DNA of 64,000 nt from positions 868,001-932,000 of the forward strand of contig NZ_CP077800.1 in NCBI RefSeq assembly GCF_019112525.1, read 5' to 3'. The notes under the pieces were generated by a model. That model was not told the origin of the DNA. It saw only the letters and a program-made list of their open reading frames with translations, and did no database searches. The position numbers were made by a program, and so were the translations under genes. Position 1 is the stretch's first letter. Every line of letters begins with the position of its first letter. Below, in pieces: positions 8,686-16,632 of the stretch. The DNA comes from Modestobacter sp. L9-4. Lineage in GTDB: Bacteria; Actinomycetota; Actinomycetes; Mycobacteriales; Geodermatophilaceae.

Positions 8686-9420
8686 CGTGGTGGGCGTGTG
8701 TTCAACGCGCATGTGACACCCGCGCCAAGGTCCCTTACCTGACTCACGGGCCGCGGACGGCGTGGCGTTCCCGGGAACGCCACCCCGTTCGCGGCCCATC
8801 GGTGCGGGTAGCTCACGGCGCGATCTAACTTCCAGTCGCTGCTCCCGAGCCCTGAGCTGTGGTCGAAGCGACGGCCCATGCACTCGTCGACCTCGCCTGA
8901 GCTCGCTCGCGGAGCCAGCGACGTCCTCCTGCCGCCACCTGAGCAGCAGCTGCGCTTTGGCTACAGCTGGTGCCCCCCTGCGATTGACGAGTCCTACGAG
9001 CCGGCGGTCGCGTCGTCGGGGTGGAGCCGGTACGCGACCGAGCCGACGAGGAGCGAGGAAGCTGCTGGAGCGCTCGCCTTCCTGTCGTCAGACATGGGCG
9101 CATTGACACCCGGACGCACCGTGTCCCCACTCACAACCGCTGACCCGAAGATCGACCTCGGCACCCGATGGACGGACACGACCAACGAGCGGCCAGTGAG
9201 CGAGAGGGGCCGTCAGAGCAACAGGACAACAGCCGCCCGTTGCTCTGCAACGAGGTCCCTGCCGACAGTTGAGCGCCCGGAACACTGCGGACCCAATCCG
9301 CACGGCCGCCCACCGGCACTGTGCGAAAAAGTTGACCGACGTCCCCGGCGCCCGTAACGAGAACGGCGTCCGGACGAGATCGACTCGGGAGGAACCTGCC
9401 GCTCCACGAGAGGACCTCGC
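8686..9420. other. Island flank, mostly non-coding
   Basis: About 735 bp separate the Z1 gene from the oxidoreductase gene. It contains the large palindrome at 8748-8797. A + strand frame of 159 codons (8878-9357) and an antisense frame of about 100 codons were examined. Neither resembles a known protein, neither has a convincing Shine-Dalgarno, and third-position bias is inconsistent. The stretch is best read as decayed DNA at the edge of an acquired island. No tRNA, integrase or direct-repeat attachment site was found. Near the right end AGAGGA precedes the next gene. Confidence 0.45.
8748..8797. repeat. 50-nt near-perfect palindrome downstream of the Z1 gene
   Basis: The arms 8748-8772 and 8773-8797 pair over 25 positions with one C-C mismatch (8761/8784) and one G-T pair (8756/8789), with no unpaired loop. 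The central 22 bp are a perfect palindrome containing TTCCCGGGAA. It lies about 60 bp after the Z1 stop. As RNA it would be a very stable hairpin and could end the island transcript, although no T-run follows. As DNA it could be a dyad protein site or a recombination scar. The pairing is seen directly; the role is unknown. Confidence 0.7.
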
Positions 9421-10641
9421 GTGCCCGACCTCTTCTCCCCTTTCACGCTCAAGGGCGTGACGCTGCGCAACCGCATCGCCATGTCGCCGATGACCATGTA
9501 CGGCTCGGTCGACGGCCAGATGGACGACTACCACGTCATGTACCTCGGGGCCCGCGCCGCCGGCGGCTTCGGGCTGGTCTTTCCCGAGCAGATCGCCATC
9601 ACCCCCGACGGGCGCACCACCACCACCTGCGCCGGAATCTGGAAGGACGACCAGATCGAGGGTCACAAGCGGGTGACCTCGATCATCAAGCGCTTCGGCG
9701 GGGTCGCGGGCATCCAGCTCGGCCACACCGGGCGCAAGGGCAGCGAGGTCCCGCCGCACAAGGAGACCAACGCGCAGGGCGGCTGGAAGGCCCTCCCGCC
9801 GGACCACCCGGACGGCTGGCAGACCGTCGGCCCCTCCAACATCCCCGCGGGCGGCGACCACTCCTTCCCGGTGCACGCGCTCACCGTGGACGAGATCAAG
9901 TCGCTGCACCGCAGCTACGCCGACGCCGCCCGCCGCGCCGCCGATGCTGGCTACGAGTGGCTGGAGATGCACTTCGCGCACGGCTACCTCGCCGCCAGCT
10001 TCTTCTCCCCACTCGCCAACCAGCGCACCGACGAGTACGGCGGCAGTAACCGCAACCGGGCGCGCTTCCTGCTCGAGGCACTGGACGCCGTCCGGGAGGT
10101 CTGGCCCGACAACCTGCCGCTCACCATGCGGCTGGGCTCCGACGACTTCCACCCCGCCGGCACCCAGTTCGAGGACTCCATCGAGGCCATCGGCTGGATG
10201 AAGGAGCACGGCCTGGACCTGGCCGACCTGTCCATGGGCGGCAACACCGACGACATGGTCAACCCCTCGTTCTTCAACGAGCCGGCCGGCTTCGTCTCAC
10301 GGGCCACCCGGGTGCGCCGCGAGGTCGGCATCCCGGTCGCCACCAGCTGGAACCTCGGCGTCCCGCAGACCGCCGACACCGTCATCCGCCAGGAGCTCAT
10401 CGACATCGCCATGATCGGCCGCCCCGCACTGTCCAACCCGCACTGGCCGGTCTGGGCCGCCCGCGAGCTCGGCCACGAGGCGCCCTTCGATCTGGTGCCG
10501 GCCGACTGGCGCTGGTGGCTGTCGAACTTCCGCGGCCACGCCCCGAGCATCGGGCTCCCGCCCACCCCGGCCGAGGTCCGCGCGGCCGCCGAGGCGGACG
10601 TCCCGATCGCAGAGTTCGGCGAGGTGCCGGTCAGCGCGTAA
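9421..10641 (+). CDS. NADH:flavin oxidoreductase, Old Yellow Enzyme family (YqjM-like)
   Basis: A 406-residue FMN-dependent TIM-barrel ene-reductase, expected to reduce activated C=C bonds with NAD(P)H in the cytoplasm. Family blocks: LFSPFTLKGVTLRNRIAMSP at the N-terminus, where FMN binding begins; GIQLGHTGRKGS; then HFAHGYLAASFFSP with NQRTDEYGGS and NRARFLLE near the middle. The C-terminal IDIAMIGRPAL holds the FMN phosphate. The start is GTG with AGAGGA 6 nt upstream. A convergent hairpin terminator follows the stop within 6 nt. Its codon use is strongly GC-biased, unlike the island before it. The substrate cannot be deduced. Confidence 0.93.
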   Translation: MPDLFSPFTLKGVTLRNRIAMSPMTMYGSVDGQMDDYHVMYLGARAAGGFGLVFPEQIAITPDGRTTTTCAGIWKDDQIEGHKRVTSIIKRFGGVAGIQLGHTGRKGSEVPPHKETNAQGGWKALPPDHPDGWQTVGPSNIPAGGDHSFPVHALTVDEIKSLHRSYADAARRAADAGYEWLEMHFAHGYLAASFFSPLANQRTDEYGGSNRNRARFLLEALDAVREVWPDNLPLTMRLGSDDFHPAGTQFEDSIEAIGWMKEHGLDLADLSMGGNTDDMVNPSFFNEPAGFVSRATRVRREVGIPVATSWNLGVPQTADTVIRQELIDIAMIGRPALSNPHWPVWAARELGHEAPFDLVPADWRWWLSNFRGHAPSIGLPPTPAEVRAAAEADVPIAEFGEVPVSA

Positions 10642-10646
10642 GGCGA

Positions 10647-10678
10647 GTGCCGCCCCGGCCACGCGGCCGGGGCGGCAC
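10647..10678. terminator. Bidirectional hairpin between convergent genes
   Basis: GTGCCGCCCCGGCC (10647-10660) pairs perfectly with 10665-10678 around an ACGC tetraloop. It sits between the OYE stop and the PEP-hydrolase-family stop on the opposite strand. There is no U-tract, which is common for GC-rich actinobacterial hairpins, so termination is inferred. Confidence 0.7.
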
Positions 10679-10682
10679 CCCC

Positions 10683-11507
10683 TCAGCCGAGCGTCAGCGC
10701 CTTGAACGCCTCGGCCTGGCCGGCGATCGCCTTCTCCGTGGGCAGCCGTTCCATCGACGACGCCCCGAAGAAGCCGGCGATGCCGGTGGTGCGCTCGAGC
10801 ACGTACTGCGCGTCGGCGGGCTCGGCGATCGGGCCGCCGTGGCACAGCACCAGAACGTCGGGGCGCACCGCCACCGCGGCGTCCCGCATCGCCTGCACCC
10901 GGGTCACCGCCTCGTCCAGGGTCATCGCCGTCTGCGCACCGATGGTGCCGCTGGTGGTCAGGCCCATGTGCGGCACCAGGATGTCCGCGCCCGCCTCGGT
11001 CATGGCCACCGCCTGCTCAGGGTCGAAGACGTAGGGCGCGGTCACCAGGCCGCGCTCGTGCGCCGCCCTGATCATCTCGACCTCCAGGTCGAAGCCCATC
11101 CCGGTCTCCTCCAGGTTGGCCCGGAACGTCCCGTCGATGAGCCCCACCGTCGGGAAGTTCTGCACCCCGGCGAAGCCGATCCGCACCAGCTCGTCGAGAA
11201 AAGGGCCCATCAGCCGGAACGGGTCGGTGCCGCACACCCCGGCCAGCACCGGCGTCCGCTTCACCACCGGCAGCACCTCGCGGGCCATGTCGACCACGAT
11301 CGCGTTCGCGTCGCCGTAGGGCATCAGCCCGGCCAGCGACCCGCGCCCGGCCATCCGGTACCGCCCGGAGTTGTAGATGATCAGCAGGTCCACCCCGCCG
11401 GCCTCGGCGGCCTTCGCCGACAGGCCCGTCCCGGCGCCCGCGCCGATGATCGGCCGGCCCGCCGCGGCGGTGGCCAGCAGCTGGGCCCGGGCGGTCGTTG
11501 CGTCCAC
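10683..11507 (-). CDS. PEP-hydrolase-family TIM-barrel protein (PF09370-type)
   Basis: A 274-residue TIM-barrel protein of the family once called phosphoenolpyruvate hydrolase. Conserved stretches include [19 protein letters not shown] at the N-terminus, [18 protein letters not shown], a central [37 protein letters not shown] and VLCHGGPI, and late [11 protein letters not shown]. The start is GTG at 11507, 2 nt after the Tm-1-like stop, so the two form an operon. In fungi and some bacteria the same two domains are fused in one chain, which supports joint action. The biochemical role is not established; an enzymatic role on a phosphorylated or acyl substrate is only plausible. Confidence 0.85.
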   Translation of the reverse strand: MDATTARAQLLATAAAGRPIIGAGAGTGLSAKAAEAGGVDLLIIYNSGRYRMAGRGSLAGLMPYGDANAIVVDMAREVLPVVKRTPVLAGVCGTDPFRLMGPFLDELVRIGFAGVQNFPTVGLIDGTFRANLEETGMGFDLEVEMIRAAHERGLVTAPYVFDPEQAVAMTEAGADILVPHMGLTTSGTIGAQTAMTLDEAVTRVQAMRDAAVAVRPDVLVLCHGGPIAEPADAQYVLERTTGIAGFFGASSMERLPTEKAIAGQAEAFKALTLG

Positions 11508-11509
11508 GG

Positions 11510-12742
11510 TCAGTTCTCCTTCGCAGCGGTGATCAGGGCGTGCAGCCGCTCGGCGGCCAGGCGGCCGAAGCCGGGGTTGTTGATCGCGCCGTCGAACTCG
11601 ACGACCGGCACGTCAGTGCCGGACAGTCCGTCGGCCAGGCTGGTGAACAGGGCGGCGTCGGCGTCCGGGTCCACGAATGGGCCATCGGGGACGTCGATGC
11701 CGGACACCCCGCCCATCGGCAGCAAGACCTCGACCGGGCCGGTGGCCGCGGCGACCTTGGCCGCGATCCGCCGTCCCAACTCGGCGTTCTCCCCCACCGT
11801 GGTGCGCATCAGCGTGACCGTGGGGTTGTGCACCAGGAACTGCCGGTCGGCGAACTCCGCCGGCACCGTCTCGCGGCCGCCGAAGTTGACCATGTCGAGC
11901 GCGCCGACGCTGACCACCTGCGGGATGCCCCGGCGTCCGGCGGCCTCCAGGCGGTGCGGGCCTGCGGTGAGCACTCCCCCGACCAGGTCGTCGGCCAGCT
12001 CGGTCGTGGTCAGGTCGAGCACCCCGGTCAGCAGACCGGCGTCGGCCAGGCCCTCCATCGCCCGCCCGCCGGCGCCGGTGGCGTGGAAGACCAGGACCTC
12101 GTAGCCGAGCTCGGTCAGCCAGGCCCGCGCCTCGTCGACCGCGGGCGTGGTCAGGCCGAACATCGACGCGCCGATGAGCGGTGCGCCGGCCGGCTCGGGG
12201 GACGCCGTCCGGCGTTCGTGGGCCAGCGCCATGCCCGCCGCGGCGGCCGCCGCGTTGCCGAGCACCGCGCGGGAGATCGAGTTGAGCCCGGAGATGTCGA
12301 CCACCGAGTACATGAGCGTCACGTCGGACTGCCCGACGTAGGGCGCCACATCACCCGAGGCCATCGTCGACACCAGCAGCTTCGGGACGCCGACCGGCAG
12401 CGCCTGCATCGCCGGTGCGGCCACCGACGAGCCACCGGACCCACCGACGGCCAGGACGGCGTCGAGCTCGCCGCGGTCGTAGAGCTCGCGGAGCACCACC
12501 GCCGCGCCAGCGCCCATCGCCGTCATCACCGCGCCGCGGTCGCGGGCGGCCAGCAGCGGGGCGACGTTCACACCCGAGCGGGCGGCCACCTCGGTGGCGG
12601 GGACGTCGGCCGGGGTGCCGTCGGTGAAGCTGCCGACGTCCACGGCGGTCACCGTGCAGCCCGCCGCCTCTAGCTGCTCGCGCAACCAGCCGTACTCCGC
12701 ACCCTTGGTGTCGAACGTGCCCACCAGCACCACGGTCGCCAT
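11510..12742 (-). CDS. Tm-1-like ATP-binding domain protein (UPF0261 family)
   Basis: About 410 residues from ATG 12742, which has AGGAGG 7 nt upstream; the open frame upstream is spurious. The N-terminal Rossmann-like half starts [15 protein letters not shown] and contains [16 protein letters not shown] and [20 protein letters not shown]. The C-terminal half contains [13 protein letters not shown] and [15 protein letters not shown]. These are the signatures of the family of tomato Tm-1, whose N-terminal domain binds ATP and inhibits tobamovirus replication. The bacterial function is unknown. It is the first gene of an operon with the TIM-barrel partner directly downstream. Confidence 0.88.
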   Translation of the reverse strand: MATVVLVGTFDTKGAEYGWLREQLEAAGCTVTAVDVGSFTDGTPADVPATEVAARSGVNVAPLLAARDRGAVMTAMGAGAAVVLRELYDRGELDAVLAVGGSGGSSVAAPAMQALPVGVPKLLVSTMASGDVAPYVGQSDVTLMYSVVDISGLNSISRAVLGNAAAAAAGMALAHERRTASPEPAGAPLIGASMFGLTTPAVDEARAWLTELGYEVLVFHATGAGGRAMEGLADAGLLTGVLDLTTTELADDLVGGVLTAGPHRLEAAGRRGIPQVVSVGALDMVNFGGRETVPAEFADRQFLVHNPTVTLMRTTVGENAELGRRIAAKVAAATGPVEVLLPMGGVSGIDVPDGPFVDPDADAALFTSLADGLSGTDVPVVEFDGAINNPGFGRLAAERLHALITAAKEN

Positions 12743-12813
12743 CGACCGCCTCCTCTCGCGACCGGCCCCGTGCCGGCGGGGCCAGCCTCTCCGCAGGACG
12801 GCGGTCGCGCGAG

Positions 12814-13362
12814 TCAGGGCCGGGCGGCGCGGGCGGCGTCCCGCCACTGCTTGCGTGCCGCCTGGACGACGGGGTGCAGCGGGTCGGCCGGGTCCTCGGC
12901 GAGGTTGAACGGCGGCTCGAGCTCGGCGACCACCGCGGCCTCGACCGTCCACGGCTGGGGGTGCTCGGCCCAGGTCAGGTCGAGCTTCTCCGCCATCCAC
13001 TCCGACAGCGCCAGCTCGTCGCGGTTGACCAGCACCGGCTTCGTCGTCCAGCGGCTCTGCCAGCCGTGCCGCTCGCTGAGCAGTGCGGCCAGCGTGCGGC
13101 GCAGCGCAGACGTCGCCGTCGTCCCGCGGAGGTGCTCCCCCAGCACCCGGCTGCGCAGCGTCGCCTTCGCCTCGACGCCATTGGGCGCGGTGCCGACAAA
13201 GAGCAGCTGCAGGGGCGCCGTCGGGTGCCGCGGGCCGGAGATGCCGGGCAGGGCACCGAAGCGCGCCCACACGGCGTACAGGCCGGGCTCGTCGGGCACG
13301 GTCGTGCGGGCCTCGTCCAGCGACATGGGCAGCGAGCGCAGGGCGTCGAGCACGGGGTCCAT
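12814..13362 (-). CDS. GIY-YIG domain protein
   Basis: About 182 residues. PGLYAVWARFG and LQLLFVGTAP form the two strands of a GIY-YIG fold (LYAVW for GIY, LLFVG for YIG). TLRSRVLGEHL supplies the conserved Arg helix, and EAAVVAELEPPFNL supplies the Glu and Asn-Leu end seen in family nucleases. No DNA-binding domain is fused. ATG 13362 is taken over TTG 13374; no Shine-Dalgarno is clear. It stands alone, divergent from the MetX-like gene. A nuclease role is inferred, and the degenerate first motif could mean a non-catalytic member. Confidence 0.7.
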   Translation of the reverse strand: MDPVLDALRSLPMSLDEARTTVPDEPGLYAVWARFGALPGISGPRHPTAPLQLLFVGTAPNGVEAKATLRSRVLGEHLRGTTATSALRRTLAALLSERHGWQSRWTTKPVLVNRDELALSEWMAEKLDLTWAEHPQPWTVEAAVVAELEPPFNLAEDPADPLHPVVQAARKQWRDAARAARP

Positions 13363-13415
13363 GCCGACAGTCAAGCGCTCGGCGCACCCCCGGACACCGG
13401 CGGTAGCGTCCCGGC

Positions 13416-14423
13416 ATGACCTGGCCGGTGGAGCGTGGCGTGTTCGAGCTCGGCGACCTGGCGGTGGAGCGGGGCGGCACGATCCGGGACGCCCGGCTGT
13501 CCTGGCAGACCCACGGCACGCTGAACGCCGCCCGCGACAACGTGGTCGTCTACCCCTGCAGCTTCGGGGCGACCGCCGACGACCTCGCCTGGCTGATCGG
13601 CCCGGACGGCGTCTTGGACCCGACGCGGTGGTTCGTCGTCGTCCCGGACATGTTCTCCAACGGCCGCTCCAGCAGCGCCTCGCAGACCGACGACTACCCG
13701 GCCGTCGTGACGGCGGCGGACAACGTGCGCGCTCAGCACCGGCTGGTCACCGAGCACCTCGGTGCCTCGTCGGTCGCGGCCGTCTACGGCTTCTCGATGG
13801 GCGCGATCCAGGCCTACCACTGGGCGGCCCTCTACCCCGACGAGGTGCAGCGGGCGATCGTCGTCTGCGGTAGCGCCCGCACCGCCGACCACAACAAGGT
13901 CTTCCTGTCCGGCCTGCTGCGCATCCTGGAGGCCGCTCCCGAGCACCTGGGCGGTGGCCGCTTCTCCGCCGAGCCGGTGGCCGCGCTGCGCGCCTTCGCC
14001 CACGTCTACGCCGGCTGGGGCCTCAGCCAGGACTTCTACCGGGAGGGTCTCTACCGCACCGCCCTGGGCGCACCGGACCTGGAGACGTACCTGCGCACCG
14101 ACTGGGAGGGCGGCTTCTCCCTCGCCGCCGCCGACCTGTACGCCGAGCTGCAGACCTGGACGCACGCCGACATCAGCGCGTCGATCTATGACGGCGACCT
14201 GACTCGCGCGCTGAACGCCATACGCGCGCGGGTGCTGCTCCTCCCGGGCGAGACCGACCTGTACTTCCGGGTCGCCGACAACGCCGCCGAGCTGCCGCAC
14301 CTCGCCTCGGCGGAATTGCGGTTCATCCCGAGCGTGTGGGGGCACCGCGCCGGCAACCCGAGCACCAACCCCGACGACCTGACCTTCCTGCGGTCAGCCG
14401 TCCGGGCGTGGCTCGACAGCTGA
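13416..14423 (+). CDS. MetX-like alpha/beta hydrolase
   Basis: A 335-residue protein of the homoserine O-acetyltransferase-like alpha/beta-hydrolase group. The nucleophile elbow is YGFSMGAIQAYHWA near residue 128, where true MetX has GGSMGG. The acid is probably the Asp in GETDLYF, and the base His is in WGHRAGNP near residue 309. Early VVYPCSFGATADD gives the oxyanion region. It lacks the typical homoserine-binding inserts as far as I can see and lies next to no methionine gene, so it is more likely a general acyl hydrolase or transferase. A -10-like TAGCGT lies 6 nt before the ATG, suggesting leaderless transcription. A strong convergent hairpin follows. Confidence 0.8.
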   Translation: MTWPVERGVFELGDLAVERGGTIRDARLSWQTHGTLNAARDNVVVYPCSFGATADDLAWLIGPDGVLDPTRWFVVVPDMFSNGRSSSASQTDDYPAVVTAADNVRAQHRLVTEHLGASSVAAVYGFSMGAIQAYHWAALYPDEVQRAIVVCGSARTADHNKVFLSGLLRILEAAPEHLGGGRFSAEPVAALRAFAHVYAGWGLSQDFYREGLYRTALGAPDLETYLRTDWEGGFSLAAADLYAELQTWTHADISASIYDGDLTRALNAIRARVLLLPGETDLYFRVADNAAELPHLASAELRFIPSVWGHRAGNPSTNPDDLTFLRSAVRAWLDS

Positions 14424-14431
14424 CCTCGCGA

Positions 14432-14467
14432 CACGGTCGCCCCGGCCACGTGACCGGGGCGACCGTG
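14432..14467. terminator. Bidirectional 14-bp hairpin between convergent genes
   Basis: CACGGTCGCCCCGG (14432-14445) pairs perfectly with 14454-14467 around an 8-nt loop. It fills the gap between the MetX-like stop and the HerA-like stop on the other strand, and so can serve both transcripts. Confidence 0.72.
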
Positions 14468-14469
14468 CC

Positions 14470-16029
14470 TCAGCGGCGGCGCCGGCGGGTGCCGAACAGG
14501 CCGCGGGTGATCTCCCGGCCCAGGGACGACGCCGCCGAGCGGGCGAACGACTTGAACGCCGCCGACCCGAGCACCTTCTCGACGACGTTGTCCTGTTCGG
14601 GCTCCGGCTCCGGCCGCCGCTCCGGCTCCTCCGGGCGCTCCTCGGCGACCGGCGGCGGAGCGGGCGGCGCCAGCCGCGCAGCCAGCCGCTCGTACGCCGA
14701 CTCGCGGTCGACCGGCTGGCCGTACTTCGCCTGCAGCGGCGAGCCCGCCACCGCCTGCTGCAGCACCGCCGGCTCCACCGGGCCCATCAGCGACCGCGGC
14801 GAGCGCAGCATCGTCCAGGCGACCGGGGTCGGCGTCCCGCGGTCCGACAGCACCGTCACCGCCGCCTCGCCGATGCCCAGCGACGTCAGCATCTCGGCGA
14901 TGTCGTAGTCCTTGGACTTCGGGAACGTCGACACGGTCTTGCGCAGCGCGGTGGCGTCCTCGGGGGTGAAGGTGCGCAGCGCGTGCTGCACCCGGTTGCC
15001 GAGCTGGCCGAGGATCGCGCTCGGCACGTCGGTCGGGTTCTGCGTGACGAAGAAGATGCCGACGCCCTTGGACCGGATCAGCCGCACGGTCTGGGTCACC
15101 GACTCGAGGAACGCCTTGCTGGCGCCGGAGAACAGCAGGTGCGCCTCGTCGAAGAAGAACACCAGCTTCGGCTTGTCGACGTCACCGACCTCGGGCAGCT
15201 CCTCGAACAGCTCGGCGAGCAGCCACATCAGGAACGTCGAGAACAGTGCCGGACGGTCCTGCACCGCGGCCAGCTCGACCGCGCTGATCACGCCGCGGCC
15301 GTCCGCACCCACGCGCATCAGGTCGGTCGGCTCCCACTCGGGCTCGCCGAAGAAGACGTCGCCGCCCAGCTCCTGCAGGCCGATCAGCTCGCGCAGCAAC
15401 ACCCCGGCGGTGCTCGCCGACAGCCCGCCCAGCGCCTTCAGCTCCGGCTTGCCCTCGTCGCTGACCAGCCAGCTGATCACCGAGCGCAGGTCCTTGAGGT
15501 CCAGCAGCGGCAGGCCCGCCCCGTCGGCGTAGTGGAACACCAGCCCGAGCGAGCTCTCCTGCGTCGCGTTCAGGTCCAGGACCTTGGCCAGCAGCGTCGG
15601 GCCGAACTGGGTCATCGTCGCCCGTACCGGCACACCCGGGCCGATCCCGCCGAGGGACAGGAACTCGGTCGGGAAGGCGCTCGCCGCCCAGTCGTCGGCG
15701 GTGTTCGCCGCGCGCTGGGTGACCCGGTCTCCCCCGGTGCCCGGCGCCGACAGGCCGCTCAGGTCGCCCTTCACGTCGGCGACCACGACCGGGACGCCGG
15801 CCGCCGACAGCTGCTCGGCCAGCAGCTGCAGCGTCTTGGTCTTGCCGGTACCGGTCGCGCCGGCGATCAGCCCGTGCCGGTTGAGCATCGCCAGCGGCAC
15901 GCGGACCTGGCTGTCGGGGTGCGGCTGACCGTCGTGGACCACCGAGCCGAGCACCAGCGACGGACCGGCCGTCGCGTAACCGGCGGCGATCCGCGTGGCG
16001 GCGTCTTCAGGGGCGGGAGGCTGCGTCAC
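14470..16029 (-). CDS. HerA-like ATPase, DUF853 family
   Basis: A 519-residue cytoplasmic P-loop ATPase of the DUF853 (YjgR) branch of HerA/FtsK-type proteins. Walker A is AGATGTGKTKT near residue 57. VVVADVKGDLSG follows as the family beta-strand, and KLVFFFDEAHLLF is the Walker B with Glu. ITRGLF and basic RRRRR close the C-terminus after a Pro/Glu-rich linker around 470-490. The start is GTG 16029 with a TAGTGT box 7 nt upstream and no Shine-Dalgarno, so it is probably leaderless. DUF853 proteins are widespread, and their role, possibly DNA translocation or remodelling, is not settled. There is no NurA partner nearby. Confidence 0.9.
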   Translation of the reverse strand: MTQPPAPEDAATRIAAGYATAGPSLVLGSVVHDGQPHPDSQVRVPLAMLNRHGLIAGATGTGKTKTLQLLAEQLSAAGVPVVVADVKGDLSGLSAPGTGGDRVTQRAANTADDWAASAFPTEFLSLGGIGPGVPVRATMTQFGPTLLAKVLDLNATQESSLGLVFHYADGAGLPLLDLKDLRSVISWLVSDEGKPELKALGGLSASTAGVLLRELIGLQELGGDVFFGEPEWEPTDLMRVGADGRGVISAVELAAVQDRPALFSTFLMWLLAELFEELPEVGDVDKPKLVFFFDEAHLLFSGASKAFLESVTQTVRLIRSKGVGIFFVTQNPTDVPSAILGQLGNRVQHALRTFTPEDATALRKTVSTFPKSKDYDIAEMLTSLGIGEAAVTVLSDRGTPTPVAWTMLRSPRSLMGPVEPAVLQQAVAGSPLQAKYGQPVDRESAYERLAARLAPPAPPPVAEERPEEPERRPEPEPEQDNVVEKVLGSAAFKSFARSAASSLGREITRGLFGTRRRRR

Positions 16030-16062
16030 CGTGCGGACACTAGCGCCGCACGGCGCCGTCGG

Positions 16063-16470
16063 TCAGCCGTGCCGGGTGAGCGGACGGACGACGACCCGCG
16101 GCGGCGCGGGGCGCAGCGCGGTGCGGCGGTGCTCGTGGACGACGACGAGGGTGCCGCCGCGGGCGGTGTCGCACAGCGCCTCGAACACCACCGGGTCCAG
16201 CAGTGTGGTCTCGGTGCGCCCGCGGACGCCGCTCTCCGCGACCGCCCGGGCCACCTGCTCGTCCAGCGCCGCCTCGGCGAGGCCGCGCTCCACGTCGTCG
16301 GCCCGGCGCCCCACCACGGCGACGGCGAGCACCGAGCCCTCCTGCCGGGCGGCGTCCCGCAGGGCACGCACCAGCTCGGCCGAGGTGGCCGCCGTGCCGT
16401 CCAGGGCGACGACGATCCGGGAGCGCGCGCGACGGGACGGCCGGCTGCCGACCACCTCCGCTGACGTCAT
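16063..16470 (-). CDS. Universal-stress-protein-like small protein
   Basis: About 135 residues from ATG 16470. The N-terminal strand RSRIVVALDGTAATSAELVRALRDAA matches the start of Usp domains (hydrophobic strand, Asp, Ser/Thr-rich helix). GTLVVVHEHR near the end resembles the central strand. The canonical ATP-binding G2xG9xG(S/T) loop is not seen, so it may not bind ATP. It lies 33 nt upstream of the HerA-like start on the same strand. The Usp assignment is moderate; a Rossmann-like unknown is the alternative. Confidence 0.55.
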   Translation of the reverse strand: MTSAEVVGSRPSRRARSRIVVALDGTAATSAELVRALRDAARQEGSVLAVAVVGRRADDVERGLAEAALDEQVARAVAESGVRGRTETTLLDPVVFEALCDTARGGTLVVVHEHRRTALRPAPPRVVVRPLTRHG

Positions 16471-16632
16471 GCGCTGATCGTGCCGGTGCGCACAGGATCC
16501 GAACAGGTTCTGGTACCGACGGGTTCTGCTGAGAGCGCGCTCACGGACAGTCCGTGACCACCTGCTCACGCAATGGCCGTGACATCTGGCCGGGCTAGCG
16601 TCCGGTGACCGGCACCGCGATCGAGGAGTGAC

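Noticed and set aside
8878-9357. 159-codon frame after the island
   Set aside because: No family resemblance, no ribosome site, inconsistent third-position bias; treated as a chance frame.
8686-9420. Integration site with tRNA or integrase
   Set aside because: No tRNA cloverleaf, integrase or flanking direct repeats could be found.
12743-13540. N-terminal extension of the Tm-1-like protein
   Set aside because: Arg/Ala-rich shadow of the GIY-YIG gene; a strong AGGAGG fixes the start at 12742.
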